Positions 34,960 to 43,517 of a stretch of DNA of 64,000 nucleotides are shown here, piece by piece. A model generated the notes under the pieces. It was not told the origin of the DNA, searched no databases, and saw only the letters and a program-made list of their open reading frames with translations. The position numbers and the translations under genes were made by a program. The stretch lies in contig NZ_JAJOMX010000001.1 of assembly GCF_024699925.1 (NCBI RefSeq), forward strand, positions 3,076,001 through 3,140,000, read 5' to 3'. Every line of letters begins with the position of its first letter. Position 1 is the stretch's first letter. The DNA comes from Mesorhizobium sp. J428 (GTDB taxonomy: Bacteria > Pseudomonadota > Alphaproteobacteria > Rhizobiales > Rhizobiaceae).

Positions 34960-36340
34960 ATGAAGAGTTGGACTCCGTCGATCGTCGACAGCGAAGGACC
35001 GCGTTATCTAGCGATCGCGGAAGCGATCAGCCGCGATGTCGCGGAAGGAAGGCTGGCGCCGGGAGACCGGCTGCCGCCGCAACGGCAGCTCGCGGACAGG
35101 CTCGGCGTCGACTTCACCACGGTCGCCCGTGGCTATGTCGAGGCCGGCAAGCGCGGCTTGGTGGAATCAACCATCGGCCGGGGTACGTTCGTTCGGCGCA
35201 TCGTCCCACGGAACGAAGTGGATCCGCGCCGCCTGCATGCCGCCGATTTTTCCATGAACATGCCGCCGGAGCCGGACGACCCCGCGCTATTGGAGCGCAT
35301 GCGGGAAGGGTTTGCCAGCGTCGCGCGCGACCTCTTGCCTTTGCTGCGTTACCAGGGTTTTGGCGGCTCGAGACTCGACAAAGATGCCGCGTCGGCCTGG
35401 CTTGGGCGGCGGGCGCTGGTGCCGGCGCAAGAGCGCATCTTCATCACGCCCGGAGCACATCCGGCGCTGGTCGGCATTTTCGGTATGCTCGCCAAGGCCG
35501 GCGACACGATCCTCTCGGAGGCGATCACCTATCCGGGGGTGCGTTCGATCACCGCCCAGCTCGGCCTCAATCTTGTCGGCGTCGAGATGGACCGCGATGG
35601 CGTGATCCCGGCGGCGCTGGAGGAGGCGATCAGGCGGCATGCGCCGAAGGCGATCTACCTCAATCCGACGCTGCAGAATCCGACCACGATCACCATTCCC
35701 GAGCGCCGGCGCGGCGAGATCTGCGCCATTGCGCGTCGGCTCAAGGTGCCGATCGTCGAGGATGACGCCTACGGCTTCATTCCGACATGCGGACCGGCAC
35801 CGCTCGCGGCCATCGCTCCCGACATATGCTGGCACATTGCCGGACTTGCCAAGTGCATCGGTGCGGGGCTGCGGCTCGCTTATGTGGTGGCGCCGGACGC
35901 CCGCGCAGCATGGTCCTTCGGCAGCGCCATGCGAGCGATCGCGGTGATGACCTCGCCGTTGACGGCGGCGGTCGCGACGCGCTGGATCGAGGACGGGACG
36001 GCCGACACGATCCTGCGCTTCATTCGGGCCGAGACAACGGCGCGGGAACGCATCGCCATGCGCTTCTTCGAACCGGGTAGCTTATCTGTCCGACTCGCTC
36101 AGCTTCAACATCTGGCTGCCTTTGCGCAACGGGTGGACGCGTTCGGCCTTCGCCAGCCATGCCCGCGCGACGGGCATAGGCATTGTGGTGAGCGACGCCT
36201 TCATAGTCTCGGGACCGCCGCCGGAGGCCGTCCGCATCGGCCTCGGCGGACCGATCTCGCGCGATCAGCTGGAGCGCGGGCTTGAGTTCATGGCCCACGC
36301 TCTCGACGCGCCGCCCGAGATGGTGGCCAGCTCGTTCTAG
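34960..36340 (+). pseudogene. MocR-type PLP-dependent transcriptional regulator (frameshifted)
   Basis: An N-terminal GntR winged helix (residues about 12-78; GDRLPPQRQLADRLGVDFTTV) is fused to an aminotransferase-like domain with YLNPTLQNPTT, EDDAYG and Lys298 in AGLAKCIG for PLP. The reading frame is lost near 36075-36080 after FFEPG; another frame continues YLSDSLSFNIWLPLRNGW to the stop at 36340, restoring about 459 residues. Without correction the last 80 residues are nonsense. MocR proteins usually activate a divergent metabolic operon in response to a PLP adduct; here the divergent operon is Nit1C and the 16-bp direct repeats lie between them. Confidence 0.87.
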
Positions 36341-36484
36341 GTCTTCGCCTGTGGGGGCGGATTCGGGCCGCTGGATAGCCCGGCGCAGGAACCAACTGCT
36401 GGATGGCGACGGGAAGTCTGCGCTTGCCAAGCTCCGTGAGAACTCGACGAGCCCCTGATTTGATCCGGCGGACCTGCTTGAGGC

Positions 36485-36670
36485 CGCCTGGCATCGCGTC
36501 TGGCACGCAACAGATGGCGGACTGACGTTCACCGCGCGGCTGGGGAAAACTGTCCTGCGCGCGCGGACGCCGATTGGCGTCCCGGTGGGGGGGAGGCTAT
36601 GACCGTCTCCGTCCTGCCGAAGCATCTCCATTTCTTCAGCGCGGACGGCGGCAGGGTCGACTTCCCCATA
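36485..36670 (+). pseudogene. Possible remnant of an ABC ATPase C-terminal (TOBE) domain
   Basis: The 423-bp stretch 36341-36763 has no intact gene. Within it the plus strand reads DGGLTFTARLGKTVLRARTP, IGVPVG and, after a shift in the 7-G run near 36586-36592, EAMTVSVLPKHLHFFSADGGR. This resembles the end of MalK/PotA-type ATPases (TOBE domain closing with a HLFD..GRR-like motif). The rest of such a gene is absent, so it would be a decayed fragment. The resemblance is by eye only and the call is tentative. Confidence 0.35.
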
Positions 36671-36763
36671 CGACATCCAGGACACAATAGAACTCATCGA
36701 TGACAGACCTGCTCCCTACTGCCCATGCAGTTCACGCGAAGGCCAAGCCTCATTCGTTCAGCG

Positions 36764-38383
36764 TCAGATCAGCTGTCTCAGCACGCTCTTTTGGATTTTG
36801 CCGTTGCTATTGCGCGGAAGAGGCTGGTGCAGGACTGTGACGCTCTCAGGAACCTTGTAGTCCGAAAGCCGATCAGCACAGAAGCGTCGCACCGATTCCG
36901 CTTCTACTGCGCTGCCTTCGCGAGCCACGACGAAGGCGTACCCGCTCCCCAAGCACCGCATCCGGTCTGCCGATGATGGCGCATTCGAGCACGTCGTCAT
37001 GATGGCTCAACACGTTCTCGACTTCCGCACTGAAGATCTTCAGGCCGCCTCGGTTGATCATGTCCTTGCGGCGATCGAAGATGCGCACGAAGCCTTTCGC
37101 GTCGATGGAGCCGAGGTCGCCAGAGCGCCAGTAGCCGTCGACGAAGTCGCTCGCATTGGCCTCGGGGCGCGCATGATAGGCGGGAATCACCATCGGCCCG
37201 GCAATGAGCAGCTCGCCGACCTCGCCGGGCGCCACGTCCGCGTTGTCCGCATCGACGATCCTGACCGCTCCGCAGGGCACGATCTGCCCGACACTGTCCC
37301 TGTTGTCACGCCACGCGCTGAGCGGCATCACAGTGGTCGGCGAGGTTGTCTCCGTGGCGCCGTAGGCATTGATCAGGGCCAGGTTCGGCAGCTTCTCGGC
37401 AAGCTTTTCGATGGTGGCGACCGGCATCGGGGCGCCGCCGAAGCAGCCGATCCGCCATGACGACAGATCGACCTCGTCGATCGCCGGGTTCATCACCGCC
37501 AGGGTGTAGATGGTCGGGACGAGGATGGAAAAGGTGATCCGTTCGCGGCTGGCGAGTGCAAGGAATGGTTCCGTCTTGAAAGCCTGCCGCATCATCACGA
37601 CCGCGCCGCCGACACATATCGCCGCGAGCGATACGCCGACGAGACCGGTGACATGCGCCATAGGAACGGCGACCAGGGCCCGATCCTCATGCGTCAGCCG
37701 CAGGCAGCGCGCGAACGTCAGGGCCGAGTGGATGATGCCCAGATGGGTGAGCATGGCTCCCTTGGCACGTCCGGTCGTGCCCGACGTATAGAGAATGACG
37801 GCGGTGTCCTCCTCGTCGACCTGCTCGGGCGCCGGGGCGGGATCGGCAACGGCCAGCAAGTCGGCGAAGGGCCGGGCGCCCGGGACCGCACCGTCCATGC
37901 AGTAGATGTGTGTCATCGCCGGCACGGCTGTCCTGTCCGGCACGATCGCCGCGAGCGCGTCGTCGAGGATCAAACCTTTGGCGCCGCAGTCGCCGAGCAG
38001 GAACTCCAGCTCCGGCCGCTGCTGACGTGTTCCAACCGGCATGCGGCGATCACTCCGATCCGGGCGCAGGCCAGCACGATCGCGAGATATTCCCAGCGGT
38101 TGGTCAGGAGCAGCGCGAGCCGGTCGCCTTTGCGAAAGCCGGCTGCGGCGAGGCCGCCGGCGGTCCGCGCCACCGCGGCGTCGAGCTCACGATAGGTGAG
38201 GCGTCGGCCCTCGACGAGGGCCGGCCGGTCGGGAAATCTGCCTGCGATATCGGAGAACATCTGCCACAGCGTCGCGGGCCGCTCCGAGTAGCACAGCATT
38301 GGCCGGCCGTCGAAGTGGACCTCCTCCCGCAGGTCGCCGCCAAGCCTGTCGGCGCTCCAATACCGGTCCTGCAGTCTACTCAC
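36764..38383 (-). pseudogene. Acyl-CoA synthetase, class I adenylate-forming (two frame breaks)
   Basis: Three frames must be joined for the whole enzyme of about 539 residues. The ATG at 38383 (ATGA overlap with the GntR gene) begins MSRLQDRYWSADRLGG; near 38038-38045 the frame changes to PVGTRQQRPELEFLLGDCG; near 36942 it changes again to YAFVVAREGSAVEAES. Motifs: ILYTSGTTGRAKGA, INAYGATETT, YWRSGDLGSIDAKGFVRIFDR and PRNSNGKIQKSVL with the C-terminal lysine. It activates a carboxylic acid with CoA. Two separate breaks make true inactivation more possible here than elsewhere, but no internal stop or gap in the motifs is seen. Confidence 0.85.
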
Positions 38384-39111
38384 GTCAGCTCCATGGGAGG
38401 TTGGGCAATGGCGGAGAGCTTCTCGACGACAACCTGGCCGCCGATCAGGATATCCTGCGCGATCGCCTCGCGCGCCTCCAAGGGATCACGGCGGCGCAGC
38501 GCCTCGATGACAAGGATGTGCCCGTGGGTCCGTCCGTGGAACGGCCGTCTGCCGCCGTCATACAGATAGGACAGGACCGGGCCGAACTGGATCCAGAGAT
38601 TCTCCACGATGCCGAACAGGACGCGGGAGCCTGCCATGCGGCAGAGCGTGAAGTGGAAATCCTCGTTTTCCTGCAGGGCGGCCTCGTAGTTCCTCTCCAA
38701 TTCGGTGGCCATGTAGCGTTGGTGGATCTGCTCCAGCACGGCGATTTCCGCATCTGTGGCTCGGGCGGCTGCTCGGGCGGCTCCTTCACCTTCCGCAAGC
38801 ATCCTGAGATCCCTGATCTCTACGCAACGCGCGAGGGTGACGTCGGGAACGATCACCGTGCCCCGGTCGTCGAGCGCGAGCGCATGCTCCGAAACGAGGC
38901 GAAGCAGCGATTCGCGCACGGGGGTGACGCTGATCCCCAGTTCGTCTGCAACCTGTCGGGCTATCAGTTTCTGTCCAGGCCGAAGCCGGCTCCGCATCAG
39001 CGATTGCCGAATCGCCACATAGGCCTGCTGGCTCAGGCTTTCGCGCGAAATCTGACCGCCGAAAGCCCCCGAACCGGGCCCTCCACTCTCCAGTGTCGAT
39101 GGACTCGACAT
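38380..39111 (-). CDS. GntR-family transcriptional regulator, FCD (FadR-like) type
   Basis: 243 residues. Winged helix at about 25-90 (LSQQAYVAIRQSLMRSRLRPG, VADELGISVTPVREALL-like), followed by an all-helical FCD domain with the metal-binding pattern ENEDFHFTLCR and HGRTHGHILVIEAL. It is divergent from the ribose-type ABC operon and overlaps the acyl-CoA synthetase downstream (ATGA), so it probably represses both until a ligand binds. Confidence 0.92.
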   Translation of the reverse strand: MSSPSTLESGGPGSGAFGGQISRESLSQQAYVAIRQSLMRSRLRPGQKLIARQVADELGISVTPVRESLLRLVSEHALALDDRGTVIVPDVTLARCVEIRDLRMLAEGEGAARAAARATDAEIAVLEQIHQRYMATELERNYEAALQENEDFHFTLCRMAGSRVLFGIVENLWIQFGPVLSYLYDGGRRPFHGRTHGHILVIEALRRRDPLEAREAIAQDILIGGQVVVEKLSAIAQPPMELT

Positions 39112-39130
39112 CTATCTTCCTCCCGTATGG

Positions 39131-39165
39131 GTCTTGTTATAACAAATAAACTGCAATATACAACG
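39131..39165. promoter_or_regulatory. Overlapping divergent promoters with a 12-bp palindromic operator
   Basis: TTGTTATAACAA (39134-39145) is a perfect palindrome of the kind bound by FCD GntR regulators. Its left half is also the -35 of a plus-strand promoter (TTGTTA, 17-bp spacer, TATACA at 39157-39162) for the ABC operon. On the minus strand TTGTAT, 16 bases, TATAAC fits a promoter for the regulator gene with its -10 inside the palindrome. One bound dimer would block both. Confidence 0.6.
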
Positions 39166-39226
39166 CTCAACGTCGGGGTTTCGTCGTGGAGGCGGTGAAG
39201 CCGGGAGAGAGTGGCGGGGGGAGATC

Positions 39227-40222
39227 ATGGAGTCCGGCCGGCCGCAGACCGGGAAGCGCGACAGCAAGCCCAACCAGGGCGTTCTTGTGCTTGCCCTGAC
39301 TGCCGTGATTTTTGTGCTGTTGAGCATCTCGCTGGCGGGGTTCTTCACCGTCGGCAACCTCTTCACCCTGGCAAGAAACGTCTCGATTCTCGGTATCCTC
39401 GGGCTCGGCATGGCCATCGTCGTCATTGGCCGGGGCATCGACCTGTCGCAGATCGCGACGCTAGCCGTATCTTCGGCGATCGCGGTCACGCTCATCAATG
39501 GCGGCATGTCGGTCCCACTGGCACTCGCGGTCGGCCTCATCATCGCGGTACTGATCGGTGTGCTCAACGGGTGGCTGGTCTCCGTGATCGAGATACCCCC
39601 GCTGTTCACGACGCTCGCGACCAGCCTGCTGACGCTCGGAGTCACCCGCGCACTCGTGGTCCCGCATTACCAGGTCTTCCTGCAGCCTGGGCACGAGACG
39701 TTCCAGGCGATAGGCGGCACAATCGCCGGTGGCATACCCGTTCCCGTGCTGGTGTTCGCCGCCTGCGCGGTGATTGTGCATCTGTTCCTGTCGTACACGG
39801 TCATCGGACGCTTCATCTATGCCCATGGCGACAATGCACTGGCGGCGCGGCTGAGCGGAATCGCGACTCGGCCGCTGACGATGATCGAATACGGGCTTTG
39901 TGCGGCGATCGGCTATGTCGGCGGCGTGGTCATGGTCGCCTCCACCTCGCTCATGCACCTGCAGATCGCCGAATCGACGATGATCTTCGACGTCATTCTT
40001 GTGGTCGTGCTCGGAGGCATAAGCCTCGTGGGCGGTCGCGGTAACGTGCTCAGCGTCATCGCCGGCACGCTGCTGATCGGCGTGCTGCTCAACGCGATGA
40101 CGATCATGAATCTCGACGTGCAGACGCAGAACATCATCAAGGGCGCCGTGCTTCTCGTCGCCATCGTCTTCGACAGCTACGTCCATCCGCGAGACGAGGA
40201 GACCGCGAAACAGGGCGACTGA
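39227..40222 (+). CDS. Ribose-type ABC transporter permease (RbsC/BPD_transp_2)
   Basis: 331 residues with eight or more hydrophobic helices. GIDLSQIATLAVSSA and GGISLVGGRGNVLSVIAGTLLIG are the conserved loops of carbohydrate permeases of the RbsC family. Preceded by GGGGGAG at a suitable distance. It is the first of two permeases in this operon; the second is fused to a beta-propeller. The pair likely forms a heterodimeric channel. Confidence 0.92.
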   Translation: MESGRPQTGKRDSKPNQGVLVLALTAVIFVLLSISLAGFFTVGNLFTLARNVSILGILGLGMAIVVIGRGIDLSQIATLAVSSAIAVTLINGGMSVPLALAVGLIIAVLIGVLNGWLVSVIEIPPLFTTLATSLLTLGVTRALVVPHYQVFLQPGHETFQAIGGTIAGGIPVPVLVFAACAVIVHLFLSYTVIGRFIYAHGDNALAARLSGIATRPLTMIEYGLCAAIGYVGGVVMVASTSLMHLQIAESTMIFDVILVVVLGGISLVGGRGNVLSVIAGTLLIGVLLNAMTIMNLDVQTQNIIKGAVLLVAIVFDSYVHPRDEETAKQGD

Positions 40223-40278
40223 CGAGTTCTGGCCGCGTGGCGCGGCCACCACACCGTTCGGCGTTAAGGGAGGAAACC

Positions 40279-41298
40279 ATGTCGACTTTCATGACAGCAG
40301 CACGCGCCGTGAGGCTCGGGCTATCCGCCGCAATCCTGGCCGCCGCGAGCATCGCGGCCGTGGCTCCGTCCAAGGCGGCGGACCCACGCCAGCAGCTCTT
40401 TGAGGATTTCACCAAGGCGACGCAGGGCAAGAAGATCGCCTGGGTCCCGGTGTGGCTCGGCGTGCTTGAGTCCGAGTGGACCCGCGTGATGAAGGAGAAC
40501 TTCGAGAACCACGGTATCGAGTTCACCGTCCGCGACCCGAACTTCAAGTCCGACGTCCAGCTTCAGGCGGTCAGCACGCTGATCAACGAGAAGCCGGACA
40601 TCCTGATAGTGCAGAATCCGACCACGACACTGCTCGCCCGTGAACTTAAGCGCGCGATGGAATCCGGTATCAAGGTCATCCAGGTCAACATGTCGTCGAA
40701 CACGACGACGGACGCCTATGTCGGCGTCGACGTGCCGAAGATGGGCCGCCTGCTCGCAGAGGAGGCGCTCGCCGCCTGTGGGTCCGGCAAGGGCAACGGC
40801 AAGGTGGCGATCCTGCAGGGCGAGGCAACCGCGGCCTATTCGCTGGACATGACCAAGGCGGCGACCGAGACGCTTCAGAAGGATTCGACCATCAACATCG
40901 TTTCCTCGCAGCCGGTGAACTGGGACGCCAACAAGGCGTCCGAAGTGATGACCAACGTGCTGCAGCAGCACCCGGACCTGTGCAGCATCATCAGCGTCTG
41001 GGGCCCGCAGACGGCAGGCGCGGCGCAAGCGGTGAAGAATGCCGGACTGCAGGGCAAGGTGAAGATCTTCGTCGGCAGCGACGGGCAGCCCGCCGACTGC
41101 GATATGGTCGAGCAGGGCCTCTACACCAAGAACCTCTCCTACACGGCGAACCTGCAGGGCGAACACATCGTGGCCGCCGCTCTGGCCCTCCTGCAAGACG
41201 ATCGTCCGGCCGGTTCGACGCACTACGCCTTCTACACGACGAACTACTGGGTCTCCGGCCCGCAGGACCGCCGCTACTGCTTCTCCGTGGTGAAGTAA
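40279..41298 (+). CDS. ABC transporter periplasmic sugar-binding protein (type 1 fold, RbsB-like)
   Basis: 339 residues from the ATG preceded by AGGGAGGAAACC. Signal peptide to about residue 34 (LGLSAAILAAASIAAVAPSKA then ADPRQQ). The mature part shows the two-lobe type 1 fold: KKIAWVPVWLGVLESEW, PDILIVQNPTTTLLARELKRA, VGVDVPKMGRLLAEEAL and IFVGSDGQPADCDMV. Ligand unknown: the family binds sugars, polyols, autoinducer-2 and others. Confidence 0.92.
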   Translation: MSTFMTAARAVRLGLSAAILAAASIAAVAPSKAADPRQQLFEDFTKATQGKKIAWVPVWLGVLESEWTRVMKENFENHGIEFTVRDPNFKSDVQLQAVSTLINEKPDILIVQNPTTTLLARELKRAMESGIKVIQVNMSSNTTTDAYVGVDVPKMGRLLAEEALAACGSGKGNGKVAILQGEATAAYSLDMTKAATETLQKDSTINIVSSQPVNWDANKASEVMTNVLQQHPDLCSIISVWGPQTAGAAQAVKNAGLQGKVKIFVGSDGQPADCDMVEQGLYTKNLSYTANLQGEHIVAAALALLQDDRPAGSTHYAFYTTNYWVSGPQDRRYCFSVVK

Positions 41299-41313
41299 GG
41301 CACACCGCAAGCC

Positions 41314-41337
41314 GCCGGCACCCGATCGGGTGCCGGC
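41314..41337 (+). repeat. 24-bp perfect palindrome after the binding-protein gene
   Basis: GCCGGCACCCGATCGGGTGCCGGC is fully self-complementary and starts 16 bases after the binding-protein stop. It would fold into a strong hairpin in the mRNA before the permease-fusion gene, as in the other importer at 24000-24030. No T-tract follows, so stabilisation or partial termination is more likely than a full stop. Confidence 0.65.
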
Positions 41338-41366
41338 TCCTCTCCATGACAACCGAAGAGTGAAAC

Positions 41367-43517
41367 GTGCGGCGGCTTTGGTATCGTCTCTCGCCCCAAC
41401 TGCTGATCAGCGAACTGCTCGAGAAGCGCTGGATGGAACCGATCGTTCCATTCACGCTGATGCTGGTGGTGTTCGGCGCCTTCATCATCGCCATTCCCGA
41501 CTATGCGTCGGTGATCCAGCTCCAGCAGTTGATGCGCAGCTTCCCCGAGCAGGCCTTCGTCGCCATGGCGATGGCGATCTCGATCCTGTCGGGCGGCATC
41601 GACCTGTCGGTGGGCGCGGTGTTCGCGATGGCGAACTTCCTCGCGCTCTACTTCCTGCTCGTCCAGGAGTGGCCGCTGCCGATGGTACTGGCCGGCACGC
41701 TCGCCTGGGGCGTGTTCATCGGCGCGCTGAACGGCGGCCTGATCGCCTACGCCAAGACCCGGCCGTTCCTGACGACGATGGTCATGCTCATCATCGTCCG
41801 AGCTGCCTACAATAAGGCCACGGCCGCCTACACGACCGAACTCGCCAGCGGCTACGCGGACAGTCCCGCTTGGGATTTCGTCGGCATCGGCACGGTCTGG
41901 GGCATTCCGTTCAACATGGCCTGCCTGATTGTGATCGGCCTGATCGCGCATCTCTACCTGACGCGCATCCGCTCCGGCGTCCACATCATGGCCGTCGGCT
42001 CCAGCCGCAAGGCAGCGCGCCATGCCGGCATCAACGTCAAACGGTCGCTGTTCCTCGCCTACGTCCTATCCGGTGTCCTGGCCTCGTTCGCCGGCTTCCT
42101 CTACGCCGCGCGTCAAAGCAGCGCCGGCACCGACACGGGCGTCGGCTGGGAGGTGAACGCGCTTGCGGCGGCCGTCGTCGGCGGGATCAGCCTCGCGGGA
42201 GGCCGCGGCACGATCGGTCGTGCGCTGATCGGCGCCACGATCATCTTCCTGCTGATCAATGGCCTGGTGCAATTGGGCACGCATGGCAGCCTGACCACCG
42301 CCGCGATCGGCTTCATCCTGCTTCTGGCGGTCGGCTTCAACGTCAAATTCGTCAAGAACAAGAGCAAGATCCTGCAGAAGATCTATGTCTCGCCGACGCT
42401 GGTCGACTTCAGGGAGCCGCCGTCGATCGAGCGCGGCAGCGGCAGCGTCTATGCCGAGAACGACCGTCTCACCTCGGTCGAGGCGATCGCGCTCGACAAG
42501 ATCGAGGGGCCGGAGGACATCATCCTCGACCGGCACGACAATCTCTACACTGTGAACCGGAACGGCTCGATCATCCGCTTCCTCGCACCCGACTACGAGG
42601 TCCGCGAGGAGTTCGCCCGCATTGGCGGCAGGCCGCTCGGTCTCGCGATGGACAAGGACGAGAACATCCTTGCCTGCGTCGCCGGCATGGGCGTCTATGG
42701 CGTCAGGCCCGACCGCACCGTCTTCAAGATCACCGACGAGACCGACCGCACATGGTACCGGCTGAAGGACGATTCCCGCCTGCTGCTCGCCGACGACCTG
42801 GACATCGCGCCGGACGGGCGGATCTTTTTCAGCGACGCCTCGACGCGATACGATCTGGCTGACTGGGCCCTCGACGGCTTCGAGGGGCGAGGCAACGGCC
42901 GCCTTCTCTGCTACGATCCGAAGACGAAGAAGACGTCTGTCGTCCTGCGCAACCTGACCTTCCCGAACGGTGTCTGCGTCTCGCATGACGGGCGCTGCGT
43001 CTACTGGGTCAGCACCTGGCTCTGCCGAATCTATCGCTACTGGATCGAGGGCGAGCGCAAGGGCGAGCTCGAGATCCTCGTCGATAACCTGCCGGGCTAT
43101 CCTGACAACATCAACCGGGCCTCGGACGGACCCTACTGGCTGGCTTTCGTGGGCATCCGCTCGCCGGTGTTCGATCTCGCGATGCAGGATCCTGCCTTCC
43201 GGGTCAGGATGGTCAAGCAGATCCCGCCAGACGAATGGCTGTGCCCGGGCATCAACTACGGCTGCGTCATCAAGTTCGACGACGACGGAAACGTGCTGGA
43301 GTCGTTGTGGGACCCTGGCGCGACCAACCATCCGACGATCACATCCATGCGTGAGCACAAGGGTTATCTCTACATCGGCGGGCTGGAGAACAACCGCATC
43401 GGCCGCCTGAAATTGCCGGATGCCGACCAGAGCTGGACGAGCTGGGACTCCTATTACGGCAAGGACGCAGGCAGACCCGCGAACGCGAAGGGGGACGCTC
43501 ATGTCGCTGGCGCGTGA
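41367..43517 (+). CDS. ABC permease (RbsC type) fused to a strictosidine-synthase/SMP-30-like beta-propeller
   Basis: 716 residues in one uninterrupted frame. Residues about 25-325 are a complete RbsC-like permease (GGIDLSVGAVFAMANFLAL, GGISLAGGRGTIGRALIGA at 272-290). After a basic linker (KFVKNKSKILQKIY, 327-340) residues about 375-690 form a six-bladed propeller: GPEDIILDRHDNLY, LLLADDLDIAPDGRIFFSDAS, RLLCYDPKTKK, LTFPNGVCVSHDGRCVYWVS and NLPGYPDNINR, the last typical of strictosidine synthase-like and lactonase proteins. The positive linker puts the propeller in the cytoplasm, where it could act on the substrate as it emerges. A normal RbsC is about 330 residues. The propeller's substrate is unknown. 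Confidence 0.9.
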   Translation: MRRLWYRLSPQLLISELLEKRWMEPIVPFTLMLVVFGAFIIAIPDYASVIQLQQLMRSFPEQAFVAMAMAISILSGGIDLSVGAVFAMANFLALYFLLVQEWPLPMVLAGTLAWGVFIGALNGGLIAYAKTRPFLTTMVMLIIVRAAYNKATAAYTTELASGYADSPAWDFVGIGTVWGIPFNMACLIVIGLIAHLYLTRIRSGVHIMAVGSSRKAARHAGINVKRSLFLAYVLSGVLASFAGFLYAARQSSAGTDTGVGWEVNALAAAVVGGISLAGGRGTIGRALIGATIIFLLINGLVQLGTHGSLTTAAIGFILLLAVGFNVKFVKNKSKILQKIYVSPTLVDFREPPSIERGSGSVYAENDRLTSVEAIALDKIEGPEDIILDRHDNLYTVNRNGSIIRFLAPDYEVREEFARIGGRPLGLAMDKDENILACVAGMGVYGVRPDRTVFKITDETDRTWYRLKDDSRLLLADDLDIAPDGRIFFSDASTRYDLADWALDGFEGRGNGRLLCYDPKTKKTSVVLRNLTFPNGVCVSHDGRCVYWVSTWLCRIYRYWIEGERKGELEILVDNLPGYPDNINRASDGPYWLAFVGIRSPVFDLAMQDPAFRVRMVKQIPPDEWLCPGINYGCVIKFDDDGNVLESLWDPGATNHPTITSMREHKGYLYIGGLENNRIGRLKLPDADQSWTSWDSYYGKDAGRPANAKGDAHVAGA

